The notes under the pieces: generated by a model
Told to the model about the DNA's origin: nothing
What the model saw: the letters and a program-made list of their open reading frames with translations, nothing else
Database searches by the model: none
Program-made: the position numbers and the translations under genes
Source of the DNA: Paenibacillus tundrae
GTDB lineage: Bacteria; Bacillota; Bacilli; Paenibacillales; Paenibacillaceae
NCBI RefSeq assembly: GCF_030812775.1
Contig: NZ_JAUSTI010000007.1
Location: 248,001-312,000 of the forward strand
Direction of reading: 5' to 3'
Length of the DNA stretch: 64,000 nt
In this document: in pieces, positions 54,741 through 64,000 of the stretch
How positions within the stretch are numbered: position 1 is the stretch's first letter
Layout: each line of letters starts with the position of its first letter

Positions 54741-55574
54741 ATGAACCAACATACATTGCTTACCCACTACTTATCCAACCTTGAAGTTGAGTTATACATG
54801 GGCGATTACAATCGCTGCGGATCGGATTGGCGGGATTTGGACTACACGCCTGATTACAGCAAATTTTATTGGATCTGTGAGGGAGAAGGCTGGCTCAAAA
54901 TTGGTGAACAGGAATACTCCCCTGTGCCAGGTCAGCTTGTTTTGATGCCTGAGGGAGTAACACAGTCCTACTCTTCTATAAGTGATCAACCTTTTCTCAA
55001 ATACTGGTGTCATTTCAGCGCGAAGGTGGGCGGTATCAACCTATTCCAGATTGTGAAGTTCCCTCACTTCTGTACGATCGATCAGCGTGAACAGATCAAT
55101 ACTATCTTCCGCGATATTCTAATGTATCTGAAATCAGGTGAAGTCTATGGGCATATGATGGCCAAAAGTAAACTGATGGAGCTCATATCACAATATGTGA
55201 TGCGAATGGATATGGAACAGATTGCTTATCTGAATGTGCCTGCCATTGAGAAAATCACGGCTGTATTAGCTTACATTGATTCGCATATTGAAGAAAACAT
55301 TTCAGTTCAGGAGCTGGCACAACTCACCTATATGCATCCTAATTACTTTATTCGATTCTTCAAACAGCAGATAGGTGTCCCGCCCATCCACTATATTACC
55401 AGCAAGAAAATCGATAAGGCGAAGGAGCTCTTAAGCTGCACACCAAGTACCGTCACCATCATTGCTGAACACCTTGGCTTCAGTGATCTGTATTATTTCT
55501 CTAGACAGTTCAAAAAGCACACCGGACTTACCCCAACCGAGTACCGTAAATTAAAGACGGGCGTTGTCTTGTAA
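54741..55574 (+). CDS. AraC family regulator divergent from the fucosidase
   Basis: 277 residues, ATG with GGGAGATGAAGG upstream. An AraC cupin sensor domain (about 20-105; FYWICEGEGWLKIGEQEYSPVPGQLVLMPEG) is followed by two HTH motifs (ENISVQELAQLTYMHPNYFIRFFKQQIGVPP and STVTIIAEHLGFSDLYYFSRQFKKHTGLTPTEY). Probably the sugar-responsive activator of the divergent alpha-L-fucosidase gene. Confidence 0.93.
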   Translation: MNQHTLLTHYLSNLEVELYMGDYNRCGSDWRDLDYTPDYSKFYWICEGEGWLKIGEQEYSPVPGQLVLMPEGVTQSYSSISDQPFLKYWCHFSAKVGGINLFQIVKFPHFCTIDQREQINTIFRDILMYLKSGEVYGHMMAKSKLMELISQYVMRMDMEQIAYLNVPAIEKITAVLAYIDSHIEENISVQELAQLTYMHPNYFIRFFKQQIGVPPIHYITSKKIDKAKELLSCTPSTVTIIAEHLGFSDLYYFSRQFKKHTGLTPTEYRKLKTGVVL

Positions 55575-55689
55575 GCGCTGAATTTAATAAAATTGGAAGT
55601 GTTTTGTATCCAATGCTACCTCGTGTTTATATTCCTTCTTTGAAGGAGTGCTACAGTTTGGCCCAAACTAATTAAGTTTCGACAACATA

Positions 55690-55730
55690 AATATAGCTCA
55701 GTACGCTGTTACTAGCGACTGAGCTATTCC
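55690..55730. terminator. Hairpin between AraC and pentapeptide genes, likely shared terminator
   Basis: TAGCTCAGT / ACTGAGCTA with inner CGCTGTTAC/GTAACAGCG-like pairing, lying between the converging AraC (plus) and pentapeptide (minus) genes. T-tails on either side are weak. Confidence 0.55.
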
Positions 55731-55746
55731 TTATCCATTAGGCTTA

Positions 55747-56352
55747 CTAGTCAACCTTGGCTCCAAATGAACGCATAAACAGAACGGCCTGCTCCCGATC
55801 CATTCGTGCACCTTTCACATCCAGTGATTTCAGATCAATTCCATCTAAGATAGCACCACGAAGATCGGTCCCTGTTAGCTTTGTTCGGGTCAACGTTGCT
55901 CTGGACATATCACAATCTCTCAGATCAGCCTTGCCCAGATCCGTATCGGAGAAATCGACTTCATGGAAACGAATGCCTCTTAAGTCCTGCTTCCCTAGCT
56001 TGATATGACGCAAATTGGTATAAGACCAATCACCACCAATCATGGATATGCCATCCATCTGTGCCCCGGAGAAGTCAGAGCCTGTCATCTTGCAAGAAGT
56101 GAATTTGGAGACAAATAGATTTGCTCCGCTAAACGTACAATTTTCAAAGGCAGATTCCGTATGAGACGAAGCATTCAGCGTCGCACCTCTAAAGTCACAC
56201 TCAATAAAGCGACAGTTGCTTGTCTCAATTTCATCCATCTCTGTATTCATAAACGTACATCTTGTGAAAACACAGCTTATAAGCTCTCCATAACGTAAAT
56301 CACGTCCATCAAACTGCACTGTATCATATTCCTGATCCTTGTATTGGTACAC
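55747..56352 (-). CDS. Short pentapeptide-repeat protein
   Basis: About 201 residues from the GTG at 56352, with AGGAGG 5 nt upstream; the frame is open to 56421 but has no site there. Nearly all of it is pentapeptide repeats (CRFIECDFRGATLNASSHTESAFENCTFSGANLFVSKFTSCKMTGSDFSGAQMDGI), with the end GIDLKSLDVKGARMDREQAVLFMRSFGAKV, a capping segment common in Bacillota proteins of this group. Function unknown. Confidence 0.82.
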   Translation of the reverse strand: MYQYKDQEYDTVQFDGRDLRYGELISCVFTRCTFMNTEMDEIETSNCRFIECDFRGATLNASSHTESAFENCTFSGANLFVSKFTSCKMTGSDFSGAQMDGISMIGGDWSYTNLRHIKLGKQDLRGIRFHEVDFSDTDLGKADLRDCDMSRATLTRTKLTGTDLRGAILDGIDLKSLDVKGARMDREQAVLFMRSFGAKVD

Positions 56353-56464
56353 AATATCCTCCTGCAATGTATGGTATTCAGTATGAATCAAACTTTCCTC
56401 ACTATACCATACCCCTGTCAAGTACCTGCTTAAATGGCACTAAAAGTCAAGATTCTTTTTTGTT

Positions 56465-56767
56465 CTACTTCCACTCTCTCTTGCGAAGATAGGATTCGAA
56501 TACAAAAGTTCCAAAAGGCAAAAATCCAGCAAGTACACCCATGAACCAGCGCACGGGCTTCCATTTATATACTACCGCAATATGCACTAGCGCAATAAGA
56601 TAGAGTGGGAAGAGAATTCCATGAATCATGCCCACGATAGCCACAGCTGAGGATATATCTGCAAAATACTTTAATGGCATTGCAACGAGAAGCAATAATA
56701 AGAAGGAAATCCCCTCCCAAATACCCGCAATTCTAAATCGGCCGGTTACGGTCTTCATAACATTCAT
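56465..56767 (-). CDS. DUF3817 membrane protein
   Basis: About 100 residues from the ATG at 56767 (AAAGG upstream; GTG possible 6 nt earlier). Three hydrophobic helices; FRIAGIWEGISFLLLLLVAMPLKY opens the family and MGVLAGFLPFGTFVFESYLRKRE closes it, both typical of DUF3817 (YdzA-like integral membrane proteins). Function unknown. Confidence 0.88.
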   Translation of the reverse strand: MNVMKTVTGRFRIAGIWEGISFLLLLLVAMPLKYFADISSAVAIVGMIHGILFPLYLIALVHIAVVYKWKPVRWFMGVLAGFLPFGTFVFESYLRKREWK

Positions 56768-56929
56768 TCTCACCTTTCATCCATTCATAGTTTGTGAAAT
56801 ATGTAACTTGTAACATCACATGCTTATATGAGTATCACTGTTCACCCGTCCCTATACAGTTGAAACTCCTGTTCAGTATAACGCATGTCTTCAATCATGA
56901 ATTACTTCAAATTTGAATAATTAAAGAAC

Positions 56930-56962
56930 AAAAAAAGAACACCTGATTGAAATGTCAGGCGT
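56930..56962 (-). terminator. Terminator of the LacI-family gene
   Basis: ACGCCTGA / TCAGGTGT hairpin (one wobble) with a CTTTTTTTG tail on the minus strand, 10 bp after the gene at 56972-57940. Confidence 0.85.
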
Positions 56963-56971
56963 CCTAATGAT

Positions 56972-57940
56972 TCATGTGGTCTCGCGTGCAACCAATTGAT
57001 ATGTGAGTGGCTCAGGCTCCACGTGCTGTCTACCGAGTACTGCCCATAATTGATGGAATGCCTGTGTCGCTTGTTCAGCAATCGGATTATGTATCGTAGT
57101 GATTCCGAGTACACGAGCCAGTTCTACATCATCAAACCCAACAATCGCAAGTTGCTCCGGTACACTAATATGTAGTTTGCGCGCTTCACTTAAAATGCCG
57201 ATCGCTGCATAGTCATTGGAGCACAATACAGCTTGGGGAAGTTCGGGCGCCTTTGCCATTTTGCGCATCGCTTCTTCTCCATCGGATGAAGTAAATACCC
57301 AGTATTGGTAGTCCTCTTTCAACACAGGTAACCCTCTACTTGCCATGAATGTCTCATACGCCACTCTGCGACTTTGCGTATTTATGCTATCTGCCCGACC
57401 GAAAACGTTGGCGATTCGCGTGTATCCTTTGGATACCAGATGCTCCAGTGCAAGAATATATCCTTCAGCCTGATCCATAGCAACCGACGGGATCTCGTTA
57501 TTCCCCATGCGCTGCCATGAAACAATCGGGCCATACTCCAGATAAGTCTTCAGTTTCTCAGGATCGTTCACACATGCGATGATCGCTAACCCATCCACAC
57601 GTTTACTCCGCAGATCTTCAAAAGCCTGTAATTCTATATCTTTATCTCCACGAGTCGTATAAATCAGCGTTTGGAATCCAAAATCCATCGCTGTATCAAT
57701 AAATTGATTCATAAAAGATAGAATAATGGCATTTGAAGTGGATGTGACGATGCCAATTTGCTTCGTTTGCCCTGTTGATAGCGAAATGGCATTTCGATTA
57801 GGAATATAATTTAATTGCTTCATAATCTCAGTTATTTTCTGCCTCGCTTCGTCACTAACGTGACGTGAGTTGTTGATTACTCGTGAAACGGTTGCCTTTG
57901 AATAACCAGATCGCTTCATGATTTCATCGAACTTGGACAT
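56972..57940 (-). CDS. LacI family repressor of the GH1 gene
   Basis: 322 residues, ATG with AAAGGAG upstream. N-terminal LacI HTH and hinge (EIMKRSGYSKATVSRVINNSRHVSDEARQKI, about 5-40), then the periplasmic-binding-type sugar sensor (FGRADSINTQSRRVAYETFM, VLCSNDYAAIGILSEARKL, LAIVGFDDVELARVLGITTI). Divergent from the GH1 gene, 243 bp apart, with a palindrome at 58063-58076 between them. Probably represses the GH1 gene in absence of the sugar. Confidence 0.94.
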   Translation of the reverse strand: MSKFDEIMKRSGYSKATVSRVINNSRHVSDEARQKITEIMKQLNYIPNRNAISLSTGQTKQIGIVTSTSNAIILSFMNQFIDTAMDFGFQTLIYTTRGDKDIELQAFEDLRSKRVDGLAIIACVNDPEKLKTYLEYGPIVSWQRMGNNEIPSVAMDQAEGYILALEHLVSKGYTRIANVFGRADSINTQSRRVAYETFMASRGLPVLKEDYQYWVFTSSDGEEAMRKMAKAPELPQAVLCSNDYAAIGILSEARKLHISVPEQLAIVGFDDVELARVLGITTIHNPIAEQATQAFHQLWAVLGRQHVEPEPLTYQLVARETT

Positions 57941-58062
57941 CTGAACTCCTTTTCTTCCCGCTCATCATATTACAGAATGTTCGCCTAAGGAATTGGGATT
58001 AATAATATCACTAATGCTATATATAGTATGCCTCAAAAAAAGGTCAAAAGTAAAACTTGACG

Positions 58063-58076
58063 TGTAACCCGTTACA
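58063..58076. promoter_or_regulatory. LacI-type operator inside a candidate GH1 promoter
   Basis: TGTAAC-CC-GTTACA, a perfect 6-bp inverted repeat with a 2-bp centre, the usual size of a LacI-family site. On the plus strand it follows a TTGACG -35-like box directly and fills the spacer before TTTAAG, so bound repressor would cover the promoter of the GH1 gene. Confidence 0.7.
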
Positions 58077-58177
58077 ACGTTTAAGCTTTTTTTATCAGCC
58101 TGTTGCTCGATTCCAATTCAAGTGCTTCAGGCAATAATCACTTTTTATTCGTTTAACCAATTTGACTACTGGAGTGA

Positions 58178-59608
<1,431 letters not shown>

Positions 59609-59683
59609 GGAATAGGTACTAAATCTCTGGACGGTTGTTGATACAAGCGTATAGGAGTGCAAGAATTTTTAATAAAATGTATT

Positions 59684-59732
59684 AAAGCGCAAGCTTCGCG
59701 GTGAAATGAACCCCGTTGCTTGCGCTTTTCTT
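59684..59732 (+). terminator. Terminator of the GH1 gene
   Basis: AAAGCGCAAGC / GCTTGCGCTTT 11-bp stem around a 26-nt loop, followed by TTCTTT on the plus strand, 75 bp after the GH1 gene. Confidence 0.85.
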
Positions 59733-59867
59733 TATCTGCAAATCTTACGTTTACTGTCATTGAACTACAATTACCAAACATATTGAATACACTGAAGCTG
59801 GTCTATCGCTCCTCACATCAATCAGTTGTCATTGCGCTAGTTTGTAAGGTTTGGATCAGGATTAGGA

Positions 59868-60794
59868 TTAGGATAGGCTAAGCAACTCCGCCTCTAACGC
59901 ATCCCAGTTCGGTGTGGACACATCCGATAAAGTTCTCCAACCTGCAAATGAGTGATTCAATGCCTTGAGCTCTACTACTGTTCCATCAATCAATCGACTA
60001 ACCGGAAGCGTTAAGAAAAGCTTTAGCGCCCAGCGGATGAAGTGAGGATGCTTGGTAATCCATGATGCTTGCCCCGCAGGAATTAGCGGATATCCTAATG
60101 AATCTAGTACACGGAAGCCCTCCCCCATCGCCGCCACCATCTGACGCATGCGCTTGTCGTCACGCACAACCTCTTTCATCCGAAAGGCATGGAATAGAAT
60201 GACCATGTTCATAGGTACAATCAACACCATGTGATTTTTCAGCCAGGCATCGATCTGGTCATGAAAATCAAGCTTGTATTTGGTTCGCATGAATGCCTGC
60301 TCCAACAGAGCGCGAAATGGAATGGCTCCGTCCAATCCGCCGATGACCATCTGCCCATGGCCGCCACGGATACAAATGACTTTCCCATCAGCACGTGTAC
60401 CAGCGGTAGTCTGGAAGCCAAAAGCGACCTGCTTGGGTGATCTCTTAGATTTGCTTAAATAGTCCTGCATCGCGTATGTATCCATATTGTTACCGACTAG
60501 CACGATATGGCGGCTATCGTTATCCGAGAGGAGCGGCAGCACCGCCTCGAAGTCGGAATATTTCATCATGACGAAAATTAAGTCATACACATCTTCCGGT
60601 TCTAATGTACGAATCACCTGAACGGAATCAACCGTTGTCTTACGCTGAAGGTAATGTCGGATGACGACTCCCTCGTTTTCCAATTCCTCCGCTCGCTTGC
60701 CTCTTGCTAACACAGTCACGTCATGCCCCCCTTGAACGAGGACATGCGCCAGATAGCTTCCCTGCACACCCGCACCGTACACGAGTATCTTCAA
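59868..60794 (-). CDS. Ketopantoate reductase-like (ApbA/PanE family) oxidoreductase
   Basis: 308 residues starting at a TTG (60794) with GGGGGG upstream. N-terminal Rossmann motif KILVYGAGVQGSYLAHVLVQGGHDVTVLARG (G-x-G-x-x-G), then the family spacing DLIFVMMKYSDFEAVLP and HIVLVGNNMD (Asn). It lacks the usual KPR C-terminal motif with Lys-Asn (LNKWLVNCAVN-like; here WLKNHMVLIVPMNMVIL), so the substrate may not be ketopantoate. Divergent from a TetR gene. Confidence 0.85.
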   Translation of the reverse strand: MKILVYGAGVQGSYLAHVLVQGGHDVTVLARGKRAEELENEGVVIRHYLQRKTTVDSVQVIRTLEPEDVYDLIFVMMKYSDFEAVLPLLSDNDSRHIVLVGNNMDTYAMQDYLSKSKRSPKQVAFGFQTTAGTRADGKVICIRGGHGQMVIGGLDGAIPFRALLEQAFMRTKYKLDFHDQIDAWLKNHMVLIVPMNMVILFHAFRMKEVVRDDKRMRQMVAAMGEGFRVLDSLGYPLIPAGQASWITKHPHFIRWALKLFLTLPVSRLIDGTVVELKALNHSFAGWRTLSDVSTPNWDALEAELLSLS

Positions 60795-60959
60795 TAGAGT
60801 TCCCCCCTCACATAATTAACAGTTGTTGTATATCTAACACCTGTGTACTACAATCAAGGTATCATTGAGAACGATGCACACGCAATGGCTAATCACATTC
60901 GCTTTTGTTGAAAATTGAACATTGAACACGGGATGTGTTCAAGAAAGAAGGAAAAAACC

Positions 60960-61511
60960 ATGGATCGACGCGTTATGCGATCAAGACAAATGATTATGCA
61001 AGCTTTTATTGAGCTGTTAGGAGAGCATGATTTTGAGAAAGTTACCATACAGGGGATTGCGGATCGAGCCAATGTCAACCGGGGAACAGTCTATTTGCAT
61101 TTTACGGATAAATATGACCTATTAGAGCAGAGCGTGGATACATATCTGATGATGTTAGCTGACAGTTGTATACCGGAGGAAGGAACAACCACCGAACTGT
61201 CCCGAGATCTGCTCATTCGTGCGTTCACGTATCTGAAGGAGCATGCAGCGATCTATAGTGTACTGATTACGAACAAAGGTATTCCCACGTTCAGACACCG
61301 TATGACACAGATGATTAAGGGGAATGTCACTATGGTGGTGAACCATATGAAACTAGAAAGCGATATTCATAGGGATGTACTCGCCCAATTTTTATCCGTT
61401 TCCATTACAGGATTGATTGAGTGGTGGGTCGTCGAATCCATGCCGTATACACCAGAAGAGATGGTCGAACAGATGAATAAAATTCTTGAAGCAAGGCTGC
61501 AGCTATGGTGA
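60960..61511 (+). CDS. TetR family regulator divergent from the ApbA-like gene
   Basis: About 183 residues from the ATG at 60960 (AGAAGG upstream; upstream in-frame ATGs lack a site). Short TetR of the dhaS-like group: RRVMRSRQMIMQAFIELLGEHDFEKVTIQGIADRANVNRGTVYLHFTDKYDLLEQ is the HTH domain, and the end LAQFLSVSITGLIEWWVVESMPYTPEEM matches TetR_C_33-type tails. Likely regulates the divergent reductase. Confidence 0.9.
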   Translation: MDRRVMRSRQMIMQAFIELLGEHDFEKVTIQGIADRANVNRGTVYLHFTDKYDLLEQSVDTYLMMLADSCIPEEGTTTELSRDLLIRAFTYLKEHAAIYSVLITNKGIPTFRHRMTQMIKGNVTMVVNHMKLESDIHRDVLAQFLSVSITGLIEWWVVESMPYTPEEMVEQMNKILEARLQLW

Positions 61512-61581
61512 AGATTTTTTAGTCTACACATTCATTTGATCACGATCTATCCATTCCACTTAGAATCGCAATACCAATGAT

Positions 61582-61617
61582 ACTCCGGAACTGGTTGTCC
61601 CGGAGTTCACTCCTTTT
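61582..61617 (+). terminator. Terminator of the TetR gene
   Basis: ACTCCGG / CCGGAGT stem with an 11-nt loop and a TCCTTTT tail on the plus strand, 70 bp after the gene at 60960-61511. Confidence 0.65.
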
Positions 61618-61674
61618 AACGATTCGAGCGAAAATGGCTATCAATCACGTTGTACTACCTTGAACATGAATGCT

Positions 61675-64000
61675 TCAGCATAATTCCAAGTGAATTCTCG
61701 CTCCCTGGTGGTTAGGTTCCAACTGTAACGCTTCATTAAAACGTTTTTTGGCATCAGCTTTTTTACCGAGACCCAGTAATCCAAGACCCAGCATGAACAG
61801 GCAGTGGGTTTGATTACGCTTGTTCAGATCATCTTCAAATACCAGAAAATCAGGTAACGATACGGCAAAATAATCCATTTTAACATCATCAAACAGATGT
61901 CTTTCTGCATAATCAATCAGCTTGTTGAAGCGACGCTTTGCTTCTTTTGAATTGTTCAGTTGATCCCACGCTAGTCCTTGATAGAATATCATCTCTGGCG
62001 GCTGATCATTATAATACATCGCACTAGCAGGTTCTTCTAATCCCTCTGAGGCAAGTTTCCAATGAACAATGGCCTCTTCTTGCTTTCCAAGTCCCTGATA
62101 GGCGAGACCCAGTTCATAGTGCACATTGTTTTCTTGTGCGCCCTCTAGCTTACCTTCGCCCAGATTCTCAGGATAATGGAACGCTCGTTGTAACAACGAA
62201 ACAGCCTCGTGATACGATTTGCGTTTGTTCTCCTGCTTGGCAAGCTCAACTAGCGCAAGCGTATATTGCCCTGTCGTTTTCCCTTCTCCCCCTTCCCAGG
62301 GATGGAAACGTCGACCTAACAACAATGACAAGGCTTTATTATGTTCGCCCAAAGTATTCAGCAAGGTAATATATTCGAGGTAAAGGTCGTCACGATGTTC
62401 GACAAGATGCATATGTTTTTGAAGCTTCGTCAACCGTTCTTTTGCAGAAACGCCAGTCTTTTTATATAACTGATCTAGCTCATAAAAAACGCGGGCATCT
62501 TGTTGATCACATTCAAATGCTTGGTTAAGCGATTTCAATGAAGCGTCTGCATCACTTTGTTTATTGTAATAAGCCAAGGCAAGATTGCGGTGAGCTGTTG
62601 CGAAAGTACTGTCAAGACGAATAGAAATTTCCCAATGATGAATGGCATCTTCTGCTCGTTTTTTATCATAATAAAGGTTTGCTAGATAATAATGCGCTTT
62701 ACTATCTGATGGACTTTGATTAACTGTATGCAGCAATACGCTCAGATCGAACAGGCTATTCGGGAAACAATAATCCGGAGCAGCCTTCTCTCCAAGGTTA
62801 CGTTTTTGTCCTGCTTTATCGCTCTGTCCCAACTTGTCATAGACATAGGCTAGTGTGTAATGAACCATCGGATATGTCGATCCACCCTGTAACGAGCTTA
62901 TTTCTTCCAACACATGAGCCGCTTCTTCGAGAAAGCCACTTCCTGCATAATCCCAAGCCAGATTCAAGAAGTTATGTGCATCATCTCGCATGAACCGGTA
63001 CAACTCAGTTTGTACGGCATGAGCCTCCTCGCTTTTAGCTTTTGCTTTTAAATTCATGAATTTTTCGAATCTTGCACCGAAATCTGCAATATCCATCGTT
63101 AACGTTTCATCGGCAAAAGCAATGGCCTCTTCGTGACGGCTTAATTTGCGAAGCAGCGCCGTTTTAACCAATCTTGATTTGTAGTTTCTAGCATTACGAA
63201 CCAGTGAACGTTCTACCAGATCCAGCGCTTCCAGATAGGCTCCCCGCTCGGATGCAATCTGACTTAATGCATAGTAACCACTGTCCTGATAAGCTGAAGA
63301 CCATACTGCCTTATAAAATGCCTTGAAAGCTTCTTCATTCCGTTCTTGAAGTCGAAGCGTTAAGCCAAGTTGGTAGTAAGCTTCACTATCGTATGGATTC
63401 GGGTTGCGCCAGGTCAATGATTGGATGGCCGTACGGAAATGTGTTTCCGCCTTTTCCAGTTCGCCTCTTCGAAGCAATAGTGTGCCATAAGCGACATTCA
63501 GACGGATGTCAGTACGATCTCTTCTTAATCCTTCCTGATAGTAGTCTTCCGGTTCGAAGGTTGCATGTCGGTATTGCTCCAGATGAAGTCCGGCAAGATA
63601 CAATTGTTCTGTGCTTATCAGCTCTTCTGGAAGAGGAAGCGGCTTCGCGGCATCTGGAATCTGTTCAATGGATGGCTTGGCTGGTCTATAGCTGATAAGT
63701 AAGTTCTGTTCAGAATCCCGTACCGTTAAAGTTAAGTCATGCGGTTGATCTCCTTCATCCAACGTAATCACCGATTTATAAGTCGACGTTGGAGAAAGGG
63801 TTACACTCTCTGTTACATACGTACGCTTATGCCCTTTTAATTCGACTGTCGCGCCTTCAAATACAGATGTAGCGTAGGCCATGACTGTCGCAACTCGAAG
63901 CGCTTCATCCACTTCCAAATTCACTGCAGCATCGATGGAAGCATTCTTAACGACTCCAATATTTTTGTAGGGCATGAAATGCTGGGTAAACGATTTCTCT
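61675..64000 (-). CDS. DUF5107 plus TPR repeat protein, partial at the window edge
   Basis: The frame is open through 64000, so the N-terminal part lies outside the window. The visible 775 residues start near the end of the DUF5107 beta-rich domain (TQHFMPYKNIGVVKNASIDAAVNLEV), then about 15 TPR-like units (for example ADVIRLNVAYGTLLLRRGELEKAETHFR, YYQLGLTLRLQERNEEAFKAFYKAVW, ATAHRNLALAYYNKQSDADASLKSLNQAF, LGLGLLGLGKKADAKKRFNEALQLEPNHQGA). DUF5107-TPR proteins are often encoded with carbohydrate-related genes; role unknown. No signal peptide can be judged. Confidence 0.88.
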   Translation of the reverse strand, partial: EKSFTQHFMPYKNIGVVKNASIDAAVNLEVDEALRVATVMAYATSVFEGATVELKGHKRTYVTESVTLSPTSTYKSVITLDEGDQPHDLTLTVRDSEQNLLISYRPAKPSIEQIPDAAKPLPLPEELISTEQLYLAGLHLEQYRHATFEPEDYYQEGLRRDRTDIRLNVAYGTLLLRRGELEKAETHFRTAIQSLTWRNPNPYDSEAYYQLGLTLRLQERNEEAFKAFYKAVWSSAYQDSGYYALSQIASERGAYLEALDLVERSLVRNARNYKSRLVKTALLRKLSRHEEAIAFADETLTMDIADFGARFEKFMNLKAKAKSEEAHAVQTELYRFMRDDAHNFLNLAWDYAGSGFLEEAAHVLEEISSLQGGSTYPMVHYTLAYVYDKLGQSDKAGQKRNLGEKAAPDYCFPNSLFDLSVLLHTVNQSPSDSKAHYYLANLYYDKKRAEDAIHHWEISIRLDSTFATAHRNLALAYYNKQSDADASLKSLNQAFECDQQDARVFYELDQLYKKTGVSAKERLTKLQKHMHLVEHRDDLYLEYITLLNTLGEHNKALSLLLGRRFHPWEGGEGKTTGQYTLALVELAKQENKRKSYHEAVSLLQRAFHYPENLGEGKLEGAQENNVHYELGLAYQGLGKQEEAIVHWKLASEGLEEPASAMYYNDQPPEMIFYQGLAWDQLNNSKEAKRRFNKLIDYAERHLFDDVKMDYFAVSLPDFLVFEDDLNKRNQTHCLFMLGLGLLGLGKKADAKKRFNEALQLEPNHQGARIHLELC

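Overview
The window looks like a chromosomal stretch of a spore-forming, moderately low-GC Bacillota, most likely a Paenibacillus. It has a gerA-type germinant receptor operon, strong AGGAGG ribosome binding sites, a bacillopeptidase F homologue and several glycoside hydrolases of the GH1/GH29/GH115 type. The genus is inferred from gene content; no rRNA or marker gene is present. Most genes are on the minus strand. There are no tRNA or rRNA genes, CRISPR arrays or complete insertion sequences.

Region 1 (about 1-16.5 kb) is the most unusual part: a contractile-injection-system spike/effector island read on the minus strand. In transcription order it has a VgrG/Pvc8-type spike protein (16526-14943), a pentapeptide-repeat protein, an unrecognised 180-aa protein, a DUF4280 PAAR-like tip protein and a 1028-aa VgrG-like protein with a C-terminal toxin domain (12534-9448), followed by its immunity gene. 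Downstream lie three partial copies of the same toxin gene. Each keeps part of the spike/linker/pre-toxin region, carries a different C-terminal tip and is followed by its own immunity gene; a terminator follows the second and third pairs but none was seen after the last. There are two tip families (two JAB/JAMM-like metalloenzyme tips; two tips with conserved HEL and AHD motifs) and two matching immunity families. The copies have lost their 5' ends and carry frameshifts or in-frame stops next to the break, so they look like a silent tip reservoir analogous to orphan CdiA-CT or Rhs-CT modules. No sheath, tube or baseplate genes are in the window.

Region 2 (16.8-25.5 kb) has an MmcQ/YjbR protein, the germinant receptor operon gerA-gerB-gerC plus a small membrane protein, and an SPL-type radical SAM protein. 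It then has a run of decayed genes (sirtuin, MarR regulator, frameshifted membrane-anchored protein, truncated Asp23) mixed with an intact TetR regulator and an acetyltransferase.

Region 3 (25.6-46.9 kb) is ordinary accessory metabolism and regulation: alpha/beta hydrolase, maltose-type acetyltransferase, aldo/keto reductase, Ohr, DUF4234/DUF2752 membrane pair, GH115, cation efflux, a TetR-Old Yellow Enzyme unit with two matching operators, pentapeptide protein, AraC regulator, a Gly/Arg-rich protein coupled to an ABC exporter, two further acetyltransferase/coiled-coil genes, an FAD oxidoreductase, a divergent TetR-MFS pair, an N-terminally short phosphotransferase and a GntR regulator.

Region 4 (47-64 kb) holds a giant secreted subtilase (bacillopeptidase F type), an alpha-L-fucosidase with a divergent AraC regulator, a pentapeptide protein, DUF3817, a LacI regulator divergent from a GH1 6-phospho-beta-glucosidase with an operator between them, a ketopantoate-reductase-like gene divergent from a TetR regulator, and a DUF5107/TPR protein that runs off the right edge.
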